Below, one piece after another: positions 18,589 through 27,213 of a DNA stretch of 64,000 nt. Under the pieces are notes generated by a model that worked only from the letters and a program-made list of their open reading frames with translations, had not been told where the DNA came from and did no database searches. The stretch covers positions 248,001-312,000 of the forward strand of contig NZ_CAAHFB010000006.1 in NCBI RefSeq assembly GCF_900880625.1, read 5' to 3'. Positions within the stretch are counted from its first letter, which is position 1, and the number at the start of each line of letters is the position of its first letter. Source of the DNA: Halorhabdus rudnickae (GTDB taxonomy: Archaea > Halobacteriota > Halobacteria > Halobacteriales > Haloarculaceae). A program made the position numbers and the translations under genes.

Positions 18589-19579
18589 GTGTCTACGACC
18601 AGCTCCGTCCTACCAGATAACGCTACGGTCGAACAGGTCTTCAAAACACTGGACACCGAGACAACGGCACTGTTCGTACAGCTTGATCTGTCGGTTCTTA
18701 CCGACTATCCCGTGTTCACCCCCGATCCGGGGGGCGAACACGGGTTCACGAGCCACCAGAACTCCTGAAAGGCGTCCTTCACTGCTTCTATCCCGACATC
18801 TATGGCCCTCGTCCGATGGCGCGGGAACTCCACAATGAGGATGTCTGGCGACAGTGTAGCTTCGAGAGTCCGCCGTCCCGGCGGACACTCTCACGGTTCA
18901 TCACTGACTTCGAACTCGTCGCAGAAGACGTATTCATCGAGTTAGTCCACGAGCTTGCCGAGTAGGTACCGCTCAGCAATCTCTTCCGGATCGATGGGAC
19001 AGATATCCCGGTTGATCAGCGTGACGAGGACGCTGACTGGAACTACGATCACGCAGAAGACGACTACTACTACGGCTACGGTTGCTGGGTCGTCACCGCA
19101 GCACACAACATTCCGGTCGCAGCAGCGTTCACTCCGGCGAAGAAGGTCGATGAGGAGACGGCGATGCGCGTCACGCGCTCACCGTTGACACTCCACGCTG
19201 GTTCCTCGGAGATTCCGAGTTCGATATGCTGGGGTGGCACGACTGGCTGCTGGAGCAGTCAGTCGTGCCGATATCGCCGTACAACCCACGGAATACAGAC
19301 AATCCTACTAACATAGAATACCGCGTCGAAGAACGAATCAAAGAACACAGCGATACCGTTCGTCTCTGGCAACGCCAGCTTGACGAAACGTGTACAGAAC
19401 GCTCACGGGTTGAAACAACGATTGGCGTCTGCAAGGATCTCGGCCTCGGGAGCCCGCGGGTCCGAGGCCGAATACGCGTCAAAGCACACGTCTTCATCGC
19501 TCTTTGTCTGCGATTGGAGGCTGCACTCGCTACTCACCATCGAGGAACCGATGTCGCCAGCCCAACCATCTCCCTGTGA
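18589..19579 (+). pseudogene. DDE transposase (haloarchaeal IS4/IS5-like), multiply disrupted
   Basis: The transposase can be read only by changing frame. Frame 1 from GTG 18589 runs to a stop at 18766. The match continues from about 18750 in another frame (PELLKGVLHCFYPDIYGP), meets an in-frame TAG at 18963, continues with LFRIDGTDIP and YYYGYGCWVV, then shifts again near 19175 to the frame ending at 19579 (SPYNPRNTDNP, RSRVETTIGVCKDLGLG). The Asp-rich core and the late Glu region of a DDE enzyme are recognisable. Two frameshifts and one nonsense codon make it inactive. I recognise close homologues in haloarchaea but cannot fix the IS name. Confidence 0.85.
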
Positions 19580-19585
19580 GAACAG

Positions 19586-19601
19586 TTCTGCACCACCGCC
19601 C
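19586..19601 (-). repeat. right terminal inverted repeat of the insertion sequence
   Basis: TTCTGCACCACCGCCC, the exact reverse complement of 18540-18555, six bases after the transposase stop. Confidence 0.85.
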
Positions 19602-19724
19602 CATATCAAGAGAGCCCCGCATGGGGTAGTTGGGGCTTGGCTGTGGGCACCGGGAGGGGGCCGTGACGGCGTCTCGACTCGCGGTCCGTACATTCATACT
19701 GCTCTCCCGTGTAGGGACCGACAG

Positions 19725-21005
19725 ATGCGCCTCGACGACTACATCGAGGGCTTCGAACGGGACGAGGCCGCCGAGAAGCGCCGCCTCGCAAAGGAGAAGT
19801 CCTACGCGATCACCGACCACCTCGAAGACGTCGAGCGCCAACTGGAGGAGACGCTGTCGGGTGACGCCCTCTTTGGCTCGACCGCCCCGGAGATTTTCGT
19901 GGGGCGCTCGGGCTACCCGCAGGTCAACTCCGGCGTGCTTTCGCCGGTCACCGACGATCACGATCCGACGGACTTCGCGACGAGCGGCGACTGGTACGCG
20001 AACGGACTCGGGATCGAGGACGTCCTCCAGCGCCGGACGGGGCTGCTCAACTCCCAGCGCTCGGCGAAGGTCGACGTCGAGGACGTCTGGGACGGGTTCG
20101 TCGGCACCCAGCGCGAGGTGGCGATCGCCGATCGCCCAGTCGACGTCGAGGTCGGCCTCGATTCGACGCCGGATGTCGATCTCAGCGTCGACGACATCAG
20201 CACGCCCACCGGCCCCCGTGCCCGGGCCGAGTCGGCCGATCTCGCGGAGAATCCCCACGTCCCCCGCGCCGTCGAGAAGACCCTCGAAGACGACGACTGG
20301 CGGGCCGAGGGGGCGATGACCTACCTCTACCGGAAGGGCTTCGACGTCTACGACGTGAACAATATCCTCTCGGCGGGTGCGCTCGGACAGGGCGCCAATC
20401 GGCGGCTCGTCCCGACGCGGTGGTCGATCACTGCCGTCGACGACACCGTTGGCCAGTACCTCCGAGGCCAGATCCGCAACGCACCCACCATCGACGAGAC
20501 CCAGGTCTGGTACAACGAGTACATGGGCAACAGATACTGGATCGTCCTCACACCCGGCGACTGGGAGTTCGAACTCGTCGAGATGAAAGCCCCCGAGAGC
20601 GTCTGGAATCCGGTCGGCGAGAGCCACTATCTCGCCAGTGCTCACGAGGGCTACGAGGGGCGATCGAGCTACGTCAAGGAGACTGCCGGGGCCTACTATG
20701 CCTCACGAGTGGGCGTGCTCGAACACCTCACTGACCTGGGTCGGCAGGCAAAGTGTCTCGTGTTGCGGGAGGTCACGGACGACTACTGGGCGCCGGTCGG
20801 CGTCTGGCAGGTCCGGGAGGGCGTCCGGAACGCCTTCGACGACCCCGGCGGACTGGCCGACGACATTGCGGGCCGGTACGGTGTCGCCGAAACCTTCCGG
20901 GACGCGGTGACGAACGTTACCGAGCAACTCCCGGTCTCACTGGGGGCGCTCCGCCGGAAGTCCGAGATGGTCGCCGGTCTGCAAGCGACGCTCTCGGACT
21001 TTTGA
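19725..21005 (+). CDS. nreA: DNA repair protein NreA
   Basis: Archaeal Nre family protein of 426 residues, implicated in repair of DNA damage in Haloferax through contact with the PCNA clamp. The last seven residues, QATLSDF, match a PCNA-interacting peptide. Other conserved parts seen are FVGRSGYPQVNSG near residue 50, NPHVPRAVEK and PTRWSITAVDD. The open frame extends far upstream into the insertion sequence, but ATG 19725 (MRLDDYIEGFERDE) is the natural start. Confidence 0.93.
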   Translation: MRLDDYIEGFERDEAAEKRRLAKEKSYAITDHLEDVERQLEETLSGDALFGSTAPEIFVGRSGYPQVNSGVLSPVTDDHDPTDFATSGDWYANGLGIEDVLQRRTGLLNSQRSAKVDVEDVWDGFVGTQREVAIADRPVDVEVGLDSTPDVDLSVDDISTPTGPRARAESADLAENPHVPRAVEKTLEDDDWRAEGAMTYLYRKGFDVYDVNNILSAGALGQGANRRLVPTRWSITAVDDTVGQYLRGQIRNAPTIDETQVWYNEYMGNRYWIVLTPGDWEFELVEMKAPESVWNPVGESHYLASAHEGYEGRSSYVKETAGAYYASRVGVLEHLTDLGRQAKCLVLREVTDDYWAPVGVWQVREGVRNAFDDPGGLADDIAGRYGVAETFRDAVTNVTEQLPVSLGALRRKSEMVAGLQATLSDF

Positions 21006-21273
21006 GACTGGTCCCCCGCGTCGGCGTGTCCCTCTGACTTCGCTGACGGTGAACACGTCGTTTCCAGCGTCGACGGGGCGATCCGCGCCACCAGTTCGGG
21101 CGCGTCAGCGTCCGGGAGTCCCTCGATGACGTCTCGGGTGCGCTCGGCCGTTCGCTCGATTGGCTCGGCGGTCACCTCCGTGCGATAGAATCCCGTCGTG
21201 AATCGCGACTGCCACCCGGGAGACGACTCGCTGCTCGTCTTTCGATTCCGCAGGATCGAACCGCCAGCGCCCC
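21006..21273. other. region between nreA and the C2H2 gene, no clear gene
   Basis: A minus-strand frame reads protein-like text (TGFYRTEVTAEPIERTAER, then DVIEGLPDADAPELV) but has no convincing start or end and runs into nreA antisense. It may be the remains of a gene. No family recognised. Confidence 0.3.
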
Positions 21274-21393
21274 TCAGAATACACTGAGGCCGTGGGCGTC
21301 CTGTGCGTGCTCGATGAGGTCCTCCGTCGTCTCGAAGGACTCACCACAACTGCACGTGTGATACCCCGGCTCGGGTTGCTGGCTTGTCGCCAT
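21274..21393 (-). CDS. C2H2 zinc-finger microprotein, 39 residues
   Basis: Tiny protein MATSQQPEPGYHTCSCGESF continuing to a GLSVF end. It has Cys14 and Cys16, a 12-residue spacer, then His29 and His34: a single C2H2 finger with a shortened C-x-C knuckle. Haloarchaea encode many such zinc-finger microproteins, some shown to affect motility or biofilm in Haloferax. The gene is too short for usual length cut-offs; the finger geometry and codon bias support it. Confidence 0.7.
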   Translation of the reverse strand: MATSQQPEPGYHTCSCGESFETTEDLIEHAQDAHGLSVF

Positions 21394-21641
21394 ATTCGGA
21401 CGATAGGGCTAGTCCCTAATAATCGTTTATTATGATTTGGTAACAATCCACAAACATCGTGATACCATCTCTCAAACAATCTAAGTACGAGTTTCTCGCT
21501 TTGAATGTTTGATAACAGGCGACAGTATCGAAGAAATCTGGACGGATGTAAAATGATATTCGTCGGGGATGGACCTCACGACTGGGGGGACCCGCGTTTG
21601 CCACAGTTCGGGGACGAGCGTCCGGGAATCGGGAGTCACAG

Positions 21642-21650
21642 TTCTTATGG
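21642..21650 (+). promoter_or_regulatory. TATA box candidate for the kinase operon
   Basis: TTCTTATGG lies 24-32 bases before ATG 21674, so the transcript would be nearly leaderless. The upstream part, 21394-21640, is AT-rich and has no convincing gene. Confidence 0.4.
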
Positions 21651-21673
21651 CTGCCGTCGGCCAATCCTCGCCA

Positions 21674-22270
21674 ATGACTGTCTACGGAATCGTGGGTCTG
21701 CCCGGCAGCGGCAAGAGCGAGGCCGCCGCAGTGGCCCGCGAACTGGACGTGCCGGTGGTCACGATGGGTGACGTGATCCGGCAGGCGTGTCGGGACCGCG
21801 GACTCGACCCGTCGACCCACCACGGGGAGGTAGCCAGAGCGTTGCGGGACGAGAACGGCCCGGCCGCGATCGCCGAAGCCTCGCTCTCCCACATCGAGGA
21901 TGGACTCGAAACGAGCGAACACGTCGTCGTCGACGGGATCCGTTCGGACGTGGAGGTCGAGTGTTTTCAGGAAGCCTTCGGCGCGGACTTCCTGCTGGTG
22001 AGCGTCGAGGCTCCCTTCGAGACGCGGGCTGAGCGACTCGACCTCCGGGGGCGCGACGCCGCGGTCTCGGAGGGCGGCGAGAGTCTCGAAGCGCGCGACG
22101 AGCGCGAACTCGGCTTCGGCATGGGCGAGGCGATGGACATGGCCGACGTGACCATCGAGAACGTCGATACCCTCACGGACTTCCAGGAGCGCGTCGAGAC
22201 GCTGCTGACTGACGGCCCGTCGACACTGCTTGCGGACGAGCGGGTCGAACTCGCGAGGGAGAACTCATGA
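21674..22270 (+). CDS. P-loop nucleotide kinase-like protein (UPF0200 / dephospho-CoA kinase-like)
   Basis: Protein of 198 residues starting MTVYGIVGLPGSGKSEAAAV, with Walker A GLPGSGKS at residues 7-14, then VVTMGDVIRQ and HVVVDGIRSDVEVE. This matches the archaeal UPF0200 family, distant from dephospho-CoA and nucleotide kinases; the substrate is not known. The open frame extends 105 bases upstream, but ATG 21674 directly precedes the P-loop strand. The stop overlaps the next start (ATGA), forming an operon. Confidence 0.85.
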   Translation: MTVYGIVGLPGSGKSEAAAVARELDVPVVTMGDVIRQACRDRGLDPSTHHGEVARALRDENGPAAIAEASLSHIEDGLETSEHVVVDGIRSDVEVECFQEAFGADFLLVSVEAPFETRAERLDLRGRDAAVSEGGESLEARDERELGFGMGEAMDMADVTIENVDTLTDFQERVETLLTDGPSTLLADERVELARENS

Positions 22271-22692
22271 GCGGCGTCTACAGTGTCGACGTCGAGATCA
22301 CGGCCCCGGTTTACGATACCGAAGTGACCGACCGGGTCGCCGACGCGATCACGAATATCTTCCCGAACGCCGAGGTCGAACACCGGCCGGGCGAACTCCA
22401 CGCCGAGACCCACGACCTCGAACACTTCTCGGAACTGCTGCATCGCCGGGAGATCCTCGATACGGCCAGGGGTGTTTTCTTCGACACTCGTCAGGGAGAC
22501 CGCTTCACCTTCACGCTGAAAAAACAGGCCGCCTTCGAGAGCGTGGTGACGTTCTCGGTGGGCGAACCCGACGAACTCGGCGAGATCCACGTCAGCGTCC
22601 GCGTTGCGGAACCCGACGTGGAATCGTACATCGATCACGTCGCGCCGCCGACCGAGGACGGCCGCCCGATCGATCCCAACGGGAACGCTTGA
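22267..22692 (+). CDS. archaeal RNA-binding domain protein (UPF0201/DUF54-like)
   Basis: Protein of 141 residues beginning MSGVYSVDVEITAPVYDTE. It fits a small archaeal family with a predicted RNA-binding fold (formerly DUF54): alternating strands and helices, ending in a loose acidic tail. The precise role is unknown. It is coupled to the kinase-like gene upstream and abuts the HAD gene start directly after its stop, an order frequently kept in haloarchaea. Confidence 0.8.
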   Translation: MSGVYSVDVEITAPVYDTEVTDRVADAITNIFPNAEVEHRPGELHAETHDLEHFSELLHRREILDTARGVFFDTRQGDRFTFTLKKQAAFESVVTFSVGEPDELGEIHVSVRVAEPDVESYIDHVAPPTEDGRPIDPNGNA

Positions 22693-23307
22693 ATGTCGAC
22701 GGCAATCTTCTTCGATCTCGATGGAACCCTGCTCACGTTCGAGGAACCCTACGAGGAGATCGTCGCGGACGTTCTGCGCGGGACTGTCGCCGATCCGGCC
22801 GCCGCGAGCGAGCGGTTCCTCTCGACCTTCGGCGAGCACTTCGACGCACTCGAACCGGACCCTTACCTGGCCGGAATGGAGGCGGTCTGTGAGAGTGAGG
22901 GCCTCGACGCCAAGCCGGACGAACTGGTTGGTGCGCTACGCAGAGCCGAATGTGAGCGAACGACTGTGAGCGAGGACGCCCGTGAGAGTCTTGTGGCACT
23001 CGGCGCAGAGAACGCCCTGGGCGTGCTGACCGACGGCGTCGGCGATTTCCAGCGCGCGAAACTGAAACACCACGGACTACTGGACCACTTCGAGACTGTG
23101 ATCGTCTCCGACGACATCGGCGCACACAAACCAGACGCGGCGATGTTCGATCGTGCGCGCGAGTCGATCGACGCCGAGGAGTACGTCATGGTGGGAGACA
23201 CCGACGCCGACGTCGAAGGTGCTCGCGAGGCCGGGTTCGTTCCGGTCCGCGTCGAGCACGGCGAGGACATGCCGGACTTCTGGTCGACGCTGCGAGCGCT
23301 GGTCTGA
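22693..23307 (+). CDS. HAD-superfamily phosphatase (subfamily I)
   Basis: Haloacid dehalogenase-type hydrolase of 204 residues with the nucleophile motif DLDGTLL (Asp8, Asp10), the threonine/serine motif GVLTDGVG, the lysine in HKPDAAMF and the metal-binding GDTDADVEGA. A helical cap of about 70 residues follows motif I. These enzymes hydrolyse sugar phosphates, nucleotides or phosphoglycolate; the cap does not fix the substrate. Third gene of the 21674-23307 operon. Confidence 0.9.
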   Translation: MSTAIFFDLDGTLLTFEEPYEEIVADVLRGTVADPAAASERFLSTFGEHFDALEPDPYLAGMEAVCESEGLDAKPDELVGALRRAECERTTVSEDARESLVALGAENALGVLTDGVGDFQRAKLKHHGLLDHFETVIVSDDIGAHKPDAAMFDRARESIDAEEYVMVGDTDADVEGAREAGFVPVRVEHGEDMPDFWSTLRALV

Positions 23308-23320
23308 TTTTCCGACTGTC

Positions 23321-23881
23321 CTACACCAGTATCTGGACGACGACGAACAGCACCACCACGCCAAGCACGTCACAGACGTTCGTGACGACGGGGATCACCA
23401 CGTCGTCGGGATCGAGTTCCAGCCGATAGGCCACGTACGTCGCTACGACGGTTACTACGATCGCCAGGATCGACAGCACCGCGCCGCTGGTGACGGCAAC
23501 GGCGAGCACCGTCGTCACTGACAGGGCTGGCCCGCCAGTGAGCACACCTAAGCCCCATGCGCCAACGCCGATCACGGGAAAGACCGACACCGCCAGTGCG
23601 ACCGTAGCGACGGCATTGCCCAGCAGTCGATCGTCGTCGACGGCAAAGGAGAGCGTCCCGAGGTGAAACGCCGTCGAGAGTCGCGCGGCCAGCATGGACC
23701 CGAGATTGCCTGCCGTCCCGATTGTGACGGGTACGAGGATCAACAGCGAGGGGTAGGTTAGCAGATCGGCTTGGAAACTCCCGAGGACGAGCCCGCTGCC
23801 GATCTCGATCGTAGTCAACACGAGCAAGACTGGCAACATCGCTCGCGTGATCGCCCGGACCGTCCAGTCGGTTCGGGCCAC
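23321..23881 (-). CDS. MgtE-type divalent cation transporter, membrane domain (second half of pair)
   Basis: Membrane protein of about 186 residues with five hydrophobic helices and the MgtE/SLC41 signature PVTIGTAGNLGSMLAARLST. It has only the membrane domain, no CBS or N domain. The GTG at 23881 follows the stop of the upstream gene within two bases and is the chosen start; the frame is open further upstream only in the shadow of that gene. The two proteins likely pair to form one Mg2+ (or Co2+) channel. Confidence 0.8.
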   Translation of the reverse strand: MARTDWTVRAITRAMLPVLLVLTTIEIGSGLVLGSFQADLLTYPSLLILVPVTIGTAGNLGSMLAARLSTAFHLGTLSFAVDDDRLLGNAVATVALAVSVFPVIGVGAWGLGVLTGGPALSVTTVLAVAVTSGAVLSILAIVVTVVATYVAYRLELDPDDVVIPVVTNVCDVLGVVVLFVVVQILV

Positions 23882-23882
23882 G

Positions 23883-24458
23883 TCAGCCGACCCCCCAGAT
23901 GACGAGCCTGGCGGCGAGCAGCAGGGCGCCCATCCCGAAGACATCCCCCGCAGTCGTGACCAGCGGCCCCACCAGCGTGTCAGGGTTGTACCCGCGACGG
24001 AAGCCCGCGAAGACGAACAGGACGACCGTCGTCGCCAGCGCGAGTCCGGAGAGCAACCCGGAAATGACGGCGACAACCACGAGAATCGCCAGACTGGCAG
24101 CGGGTCGAGCCAGCCAGGCGAGCGCCGCTGTCGCCACGACGGCCGCGAAGGCGCTGGCGAGCAGGCCGTTGGCGATCGCCGCCGCGACCGCCCGTAGCAG
24201 GCGATCGTCGGCCTCACTCACGCGCGGTTCGAGCAACCCCTGGTGGAGCGCGGTCGCGATCCGCGCACCTAGCGACCCGTAGACGTTCCCTCGTGTGGCG
24301 AGCAACGCCGGGACCAGGACGAGCAACCCGTCGATCGCAGTCAGTTCTGCCCGCATCCCGCCGAGGACGACACCAGCGAGCAAGCCGCCCACGAGGCTGG
24401 CCGAAAGTGCCGGCAGCCCCTCCCTGTAGGCCCGGGCGGCCACCTCGCGGACGGTCAT
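23883..24458 (-). CDS. MgtE-type divalent cation transporter, membrane domain (first half of pair)
   Basis: Membrane protein of 191 residues from ATG 24458 (MTVREVAARAYREG) with the SLC41/MgtE pattern LVPALLATRGNVYGSLGARI and five helices. It matches the next gene in length and topology, as expected of two half-transporters arisen by duplication. The upstream extension to 24602 is not protein-like. It is divergent from the sulfur-transfer operon. Confidence 0.8.
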   Translation of the reverse strand: MTVREVAARAYREGLPALSASLVGGLLAGVVLGGMRAELTAIDGLLVLVPALLATRGNVYGSLGARIATALHQGLLEPRVSEADDRLLRAVAAAIANGLLASAFAAVVATAALAWLARPAASLAILVVVAVISGLLSGLALATTVVLFVFAGFRRGYNPDTLVGPLVTTAGDVFGMGALLLAARLVIWGVG

Positions 24459-24577
24459 TGCCGGACAGATGACCGGCCGCCTCAAAAAACGACCGAGTGG
24501 GTACTCCTTCCGTGTCGACGTATCCCAATAGCCACGCGACGACTGATCTGTTTTCTCACTATCTTGGAATGATTGCG

Positions 24578-24588
24578 AAATACTATAA
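24578..24588 (+). promoter_or_regulatory. TATA box candidate for the sulfur-transfer operon
   Basis: AAATACTATAA ends 19 bases before ATG 24608, giving a leaderless or nearly leaderless transcript. Confidence 0.45.
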
Positions 24589-24607
24589 CGTCCGGGAACC
24601 AATCCGA

Positions 24608-25024
24608 ATGTGTGAGACAGCTATGACAGGATACGCAGTGGTCCTCGCATCCGGAGAGTTGGAGCGTGTACAGGCAGTCAGCATGATCAGCTCGATCGCG
24701 GCGTCCTCGGACACGCCAGTACAGGTATTCGTAACGATGAACGGCCTTTCGGCCTTCGAGAAAGACCGCATCGAGAGCGGTGATTTCCAGGTGGCCGGGC
24801 CGGCCGGCGAAGCGATGCTCCAGGGCGGTGGCGACGAGGTCCCGCTGTTCTTCGAGCAACTCGAACGCGCAAAGGGAATCGGTCCGCTCGAGGTCTACGC
24901 CTGCGAGATGGTGATGGACATCATGGATACGGATCTCGACGATTACGTCGACGTCTTCGACGACACGCTTGGTGTCGCCGGCTTCCTGAAACGTGCATCG
25001 GACAAGCAGGTGCTGTTCGTCTGA
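24608..25024 (+). CDS. DsrE-like sulfur carrier family protein
   Basis: Protein of 138 residues (MCETAMTGYAVVLASGELER). The DsrE/DsrF-like fold is indicated by VQVFVTMNGL after the first helix and by LEVYACEMVMDIM, which holds the single conserved cysteine expected to carry persulfide. The ATG at 24623 is an alternative start; the promoter spacing favours 24608. It heads an operon with TusA-like and sulfide:quinone oxidoreductase-like genes, pointing to sulfide or sulfane-sulfur handling. Confidence 0.82.
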   Translation: MCETAMTGYAVVLASGELERVQAVSMISSIAASSDTPVQVFVTMNGLSAFEKDRIESGDFQVAGPAGEAMLQGGGDEVPLFFEQLERAKGIGPLEVYACEMVMDIMDTDLDDYVDVFDDTLGVAGFLKRASDKQVLFV

Positions 25025-25034
25025 GGTGACCACC

Positions 25035-25274
25035 ATGAGTGACACACCAACCCCAGATATCGAACTCGACTCGCGCGGCGCAACCTGTCCCGGCCCGCTG
25101 ATGGACCTCATCGGGAAGGTCAAAGAGGTCGAAGCCGGGACCGTCATCGAACTGCTGACGAGCGACGAGGGTTCGAAGAACGACGTGCCCGAGTGGCTCG
25201 AAGAGGCAGGGCACGAACTGGTAACGATCGAAGAACACGACGACCACTGGGCCATCTACGTCGAGACCACATGA
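25035..25274 (+). CDS. tusA: TusA-family sulfurtransferase
   Basis: Small sulfur carrier of 79 residues. The defining CPGP motif is at 18-21 (Cys18 carries the persulfide), followed by the typical two-layer alpha/beta order and an aromatic C-terminal strand (HHWAIYVETT-like). It starts 10 bases after dsrE and its stop overlaps the next start (ATGA). It could pass sulfur to tRNA thiolation or cofactor synthesis, or take it from sulfide oxidation. Confidence 0.9.
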   Translation: MSDTPTPDIELDSRGATCPGPLMDLIGKVKEVEAGTVIELLTSDEGSKNDVPEWLEEAGHELVTIEEHDDHWAIYVETT

Positions 25275-26410
25275 CCGAAGAGATCGTCGTCGTCGGTGGC
25301 GGCACCGGCGGCACTGTCCTGGCGAACCGACTCGCCGAGCGACTCGGGTCGGCGATCGACGCCGGCGACGCCCGCGTGACCGTGATCAACGACGGCGAGG
25401 ACCAGCAGTACAAACCCGCCTACCTCTACGTCCCCTTCGGCAAGAAGACCGTCGAGGAGGCACGGCGGCCCCTGTCGGATCTGCTGGACCGCCGGGTCGA
25501 TCTTCGCGTCGATCGCGTGACGGGGATCGACACCGACGGGAAGTCCGTCGCGCTCGAAGACGGCGGCGAACTCGGCTACGATCACCTCGTGATGGCGACG
25601 GGCGCGAACCTCGCCCCAGAGGAAGTCCCAGGTCTCGCTGAAGGGGGCCACCACTTCTACGGACCTGCGGGCGCCGAGGCTCTCCGTGACGAACTGGCCG
25701 ACTTCGAGGAGGGCCATCTCGTGCTATCGGTCATCGGCGTGCCCCACATGTGTCCGGCGGCCCCCCTCGAGTTCGTCTTCATGGCCGACGACTGGCTGCG
25801 CCGTCGCGGACTCCGCGAGGACGTCGAAATCACCTACACGTACCCGATCCAGCGCGCCCACGGCCTGCAGTCGGTCGCCGACTGGGCGACGCCGAAACTC
25901 GCGGAACGGGACATCAACGTCGAGACGTTCTTCAACGCCGAGACGGTCGATCCCGACGAGAGAGTCCTGGAGACGATGGAGGGCAACGAACTCGAGTACG
26001 ATCTGCTCGTGGCGATCCCGCCCCACACTGCCAGCGAGCTGGTCAGTGAATCCGGACTGGGCGACACCTGGATCGACGTCGACCGGGCGACACTGGAAGC
26101 TGAACACGCCGACGATGTCTACGCGATCGGCGACGTGGCCGACGTCCCGACGAGCAAGGCCGGCAGCGTCGCCCACTACGAGGCGGGCGTCGTCGCCGAC
26201 CGGATCGCCAGCCGCGTTCGTGGGGAAACCCCGACATCCGCATACGAAGGCAAGACGGTCTGTTTCATCGAGACCGGCATGGACGAGGCGACGTTCGTCG
26301 AGTTCGCGTACGGTGACGAACCGACCATGCGCGAACCCTCCAAACCCGTCCACTGGGCGAAACTGGGCTACAACGAGTCCTACTGGTTGACCGCCAGAGG
26401 GCTCCTGTGA
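25271..26410 (+). CDS. sulfide:quinone oxidoreductase-like flavoprotein
   Basis: FAD-dependent pyridine-nucleotide-disulfide family protein of 379 residues. FAD motifs: VVVGGGTGGTVLANRL (5-20), ATGANLAPE (about 112) and YAIGDVAD (about 287). The sequence VPHMCPAAPLE around Cys160 and CFIETG near residue 335 match two of the redox cysteines of sulfide:quinone oxidoreductases; the third usual cysteine near position 128 is not seen. A role in oxidising sulfide or handling persulfide at the membrane quinone pool is likely given dsrE and tusA upstream. Substrate is inferred. Confidence 0.85.
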   Translation: MTEEIVVVGGGTGGTVLANRLAERLGSAIDAGDARVTVINDGEDQQYKPAYLYVPFGKKTVEEARRPLSDLLDRRVDLRVDRVTGIDTDGKSVALEDGGELGYDHLVMATGANLAPEEVPGLAEGGHHFYGPAGAEALRDELADFEEGHLVLSVIGVPHMCPAAPLEFVFMADDWLRRRGLREDVEITYTYPIQRAHGLQSVADWATPKLAERDINVETFFNAETVDPDERVLETMEGNELEYDLLVAIPPHTASELVSESGLGDTWIDVDRATLEAEHADDVYAIGDVADVPTSKAGSVAHYEAGVVADRIASRVRGETPTSAYEGKTVCFIETGMDEATFVEFAYGDEPTMREPSKPVHWAKLGYNESYWLTARGLL

Positions 26411-26420
26411 GGTGGTTCGC

Positions 26421-27068
26421 GTGAGCGACTCCGAAACCGCGGCGATGGACGACGAGACCGACGCGCCGGCCGACCTCGAATCGCTGGTCGCGGACAACCC
26501 CGAGGAGGTCGCCCGTCTGCTCGAACGCCTCGGGCTGGTCAACGATCTGCTGGACGCCGCCGACGTCGCCACCTCGGCGATGGACGACGAGATGATCCAG
26601 TCGCTGGCCGGAACGGGAACGAATCTCGGGCTGGCCGCCAACGAAATTGCCACCGACGAGACCGTTCAGTTGGGCGAAGCCGTCGGGCAAAACGCCGACG
26701 ACCTCGCCGACGGTGTCGAGAAAGTCGCCGAGCTGCAGCGGACGGGCACGCTCGACGATCTACTCGACCTGGCCGAACTCGCCTCGCTGGCGAGCGCTGC
26801 GATGGACGACGAGATGGTCATGTCGCTTGCTTCGACCGGAACGCGACTTGGCGAGGTCGCCGACACCGCAGCGGACGACGACATCGCGCGCGGACTGGAA
26901 GACGCACTGGCGGCGCTGGGCGAGGCGACCAGCGAGGAACCCGAAGAAGTCGGCGCGATCGGGTTGCTGAAGGCCACTCGAGACCCCGACGTCAAGGCCG
27001 GGTTGGGCGTCGTGATCGCACTGGCCCGGGCGCTCGGCCAGCAGACCCACAACCCGTCCGAGGCCTAA
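26421..27068 (+). CDS. DUF1641-type helical protein
   Basis: Acidic, all-helical protein of about 215 residues made of repeated segments: SAMDDEMIQSLAGTGTNLG and SAAMDDEMVMSLASTGTRLG are clear internal duplicates about 80 residues apart. The pattern fits DUF1641, often found next to sulfide:quinone oxidoreductases or formate dehydrogenase genes. GTG 26421 is chosen because GAGGTG lies at a ribosome-binding distance before it; GTG 26412 is possible. Last gene of the operon; function unknown, possibly membrane recruitment of the oxidoreductase. Confidence 0.75.
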   Translation: MSDSETAAMDDETDAPADLESLVADNPEEVARLLERLGLVNDLLDAADVATSAMDDEMIQSLAGTGTNLGLAANEIATDETVQLGEAVGQNADDLADGVEKVAELQRTGTLDDLLDLAELASLASAAMDDEMVMSLASTGTRLGEVADTAADDDIARGLEDALAALGEATSEEPEEVGAIGLLKATRDPDVKAGLGVVIALARALGQQTHNPSEA

Positions 27069-27213
27069 CTCCGCCCGTGTCGGCCGACCGGCATGGTGTA
27101 CTCATCACAACGCCACCCTCGATTCAGTGAGCGAGGGTGATTCTGCCTTGCTCGTTCCTTCGTGAACCGACGGTTTCCCATCCGGAAGACGTCGTGCACT
27201 CTCCTTCGCGCCT

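Larger units (their letters stand above)
18540..19601 (+). mobile_element. decayed DDE insertion sequence with 16-base terminal inverted repeats
   Basis: A 1,062-base element bounded by perfect 16-base inverted repeats GGGCGGTGGTGCAGAA at each end, holding one broken transposase gene. No target duplication is evident next to the repeats, which fits an old insertion or later rearrangement. It separates the hydrogenase operon from nreA. Confidence 0.85.

Noticed and set aside
18540-19601. Target-site duplication flanking the insertion sequence
   Set aside because: Bases directly outside the 16-base repeats do not match in direct orientation.
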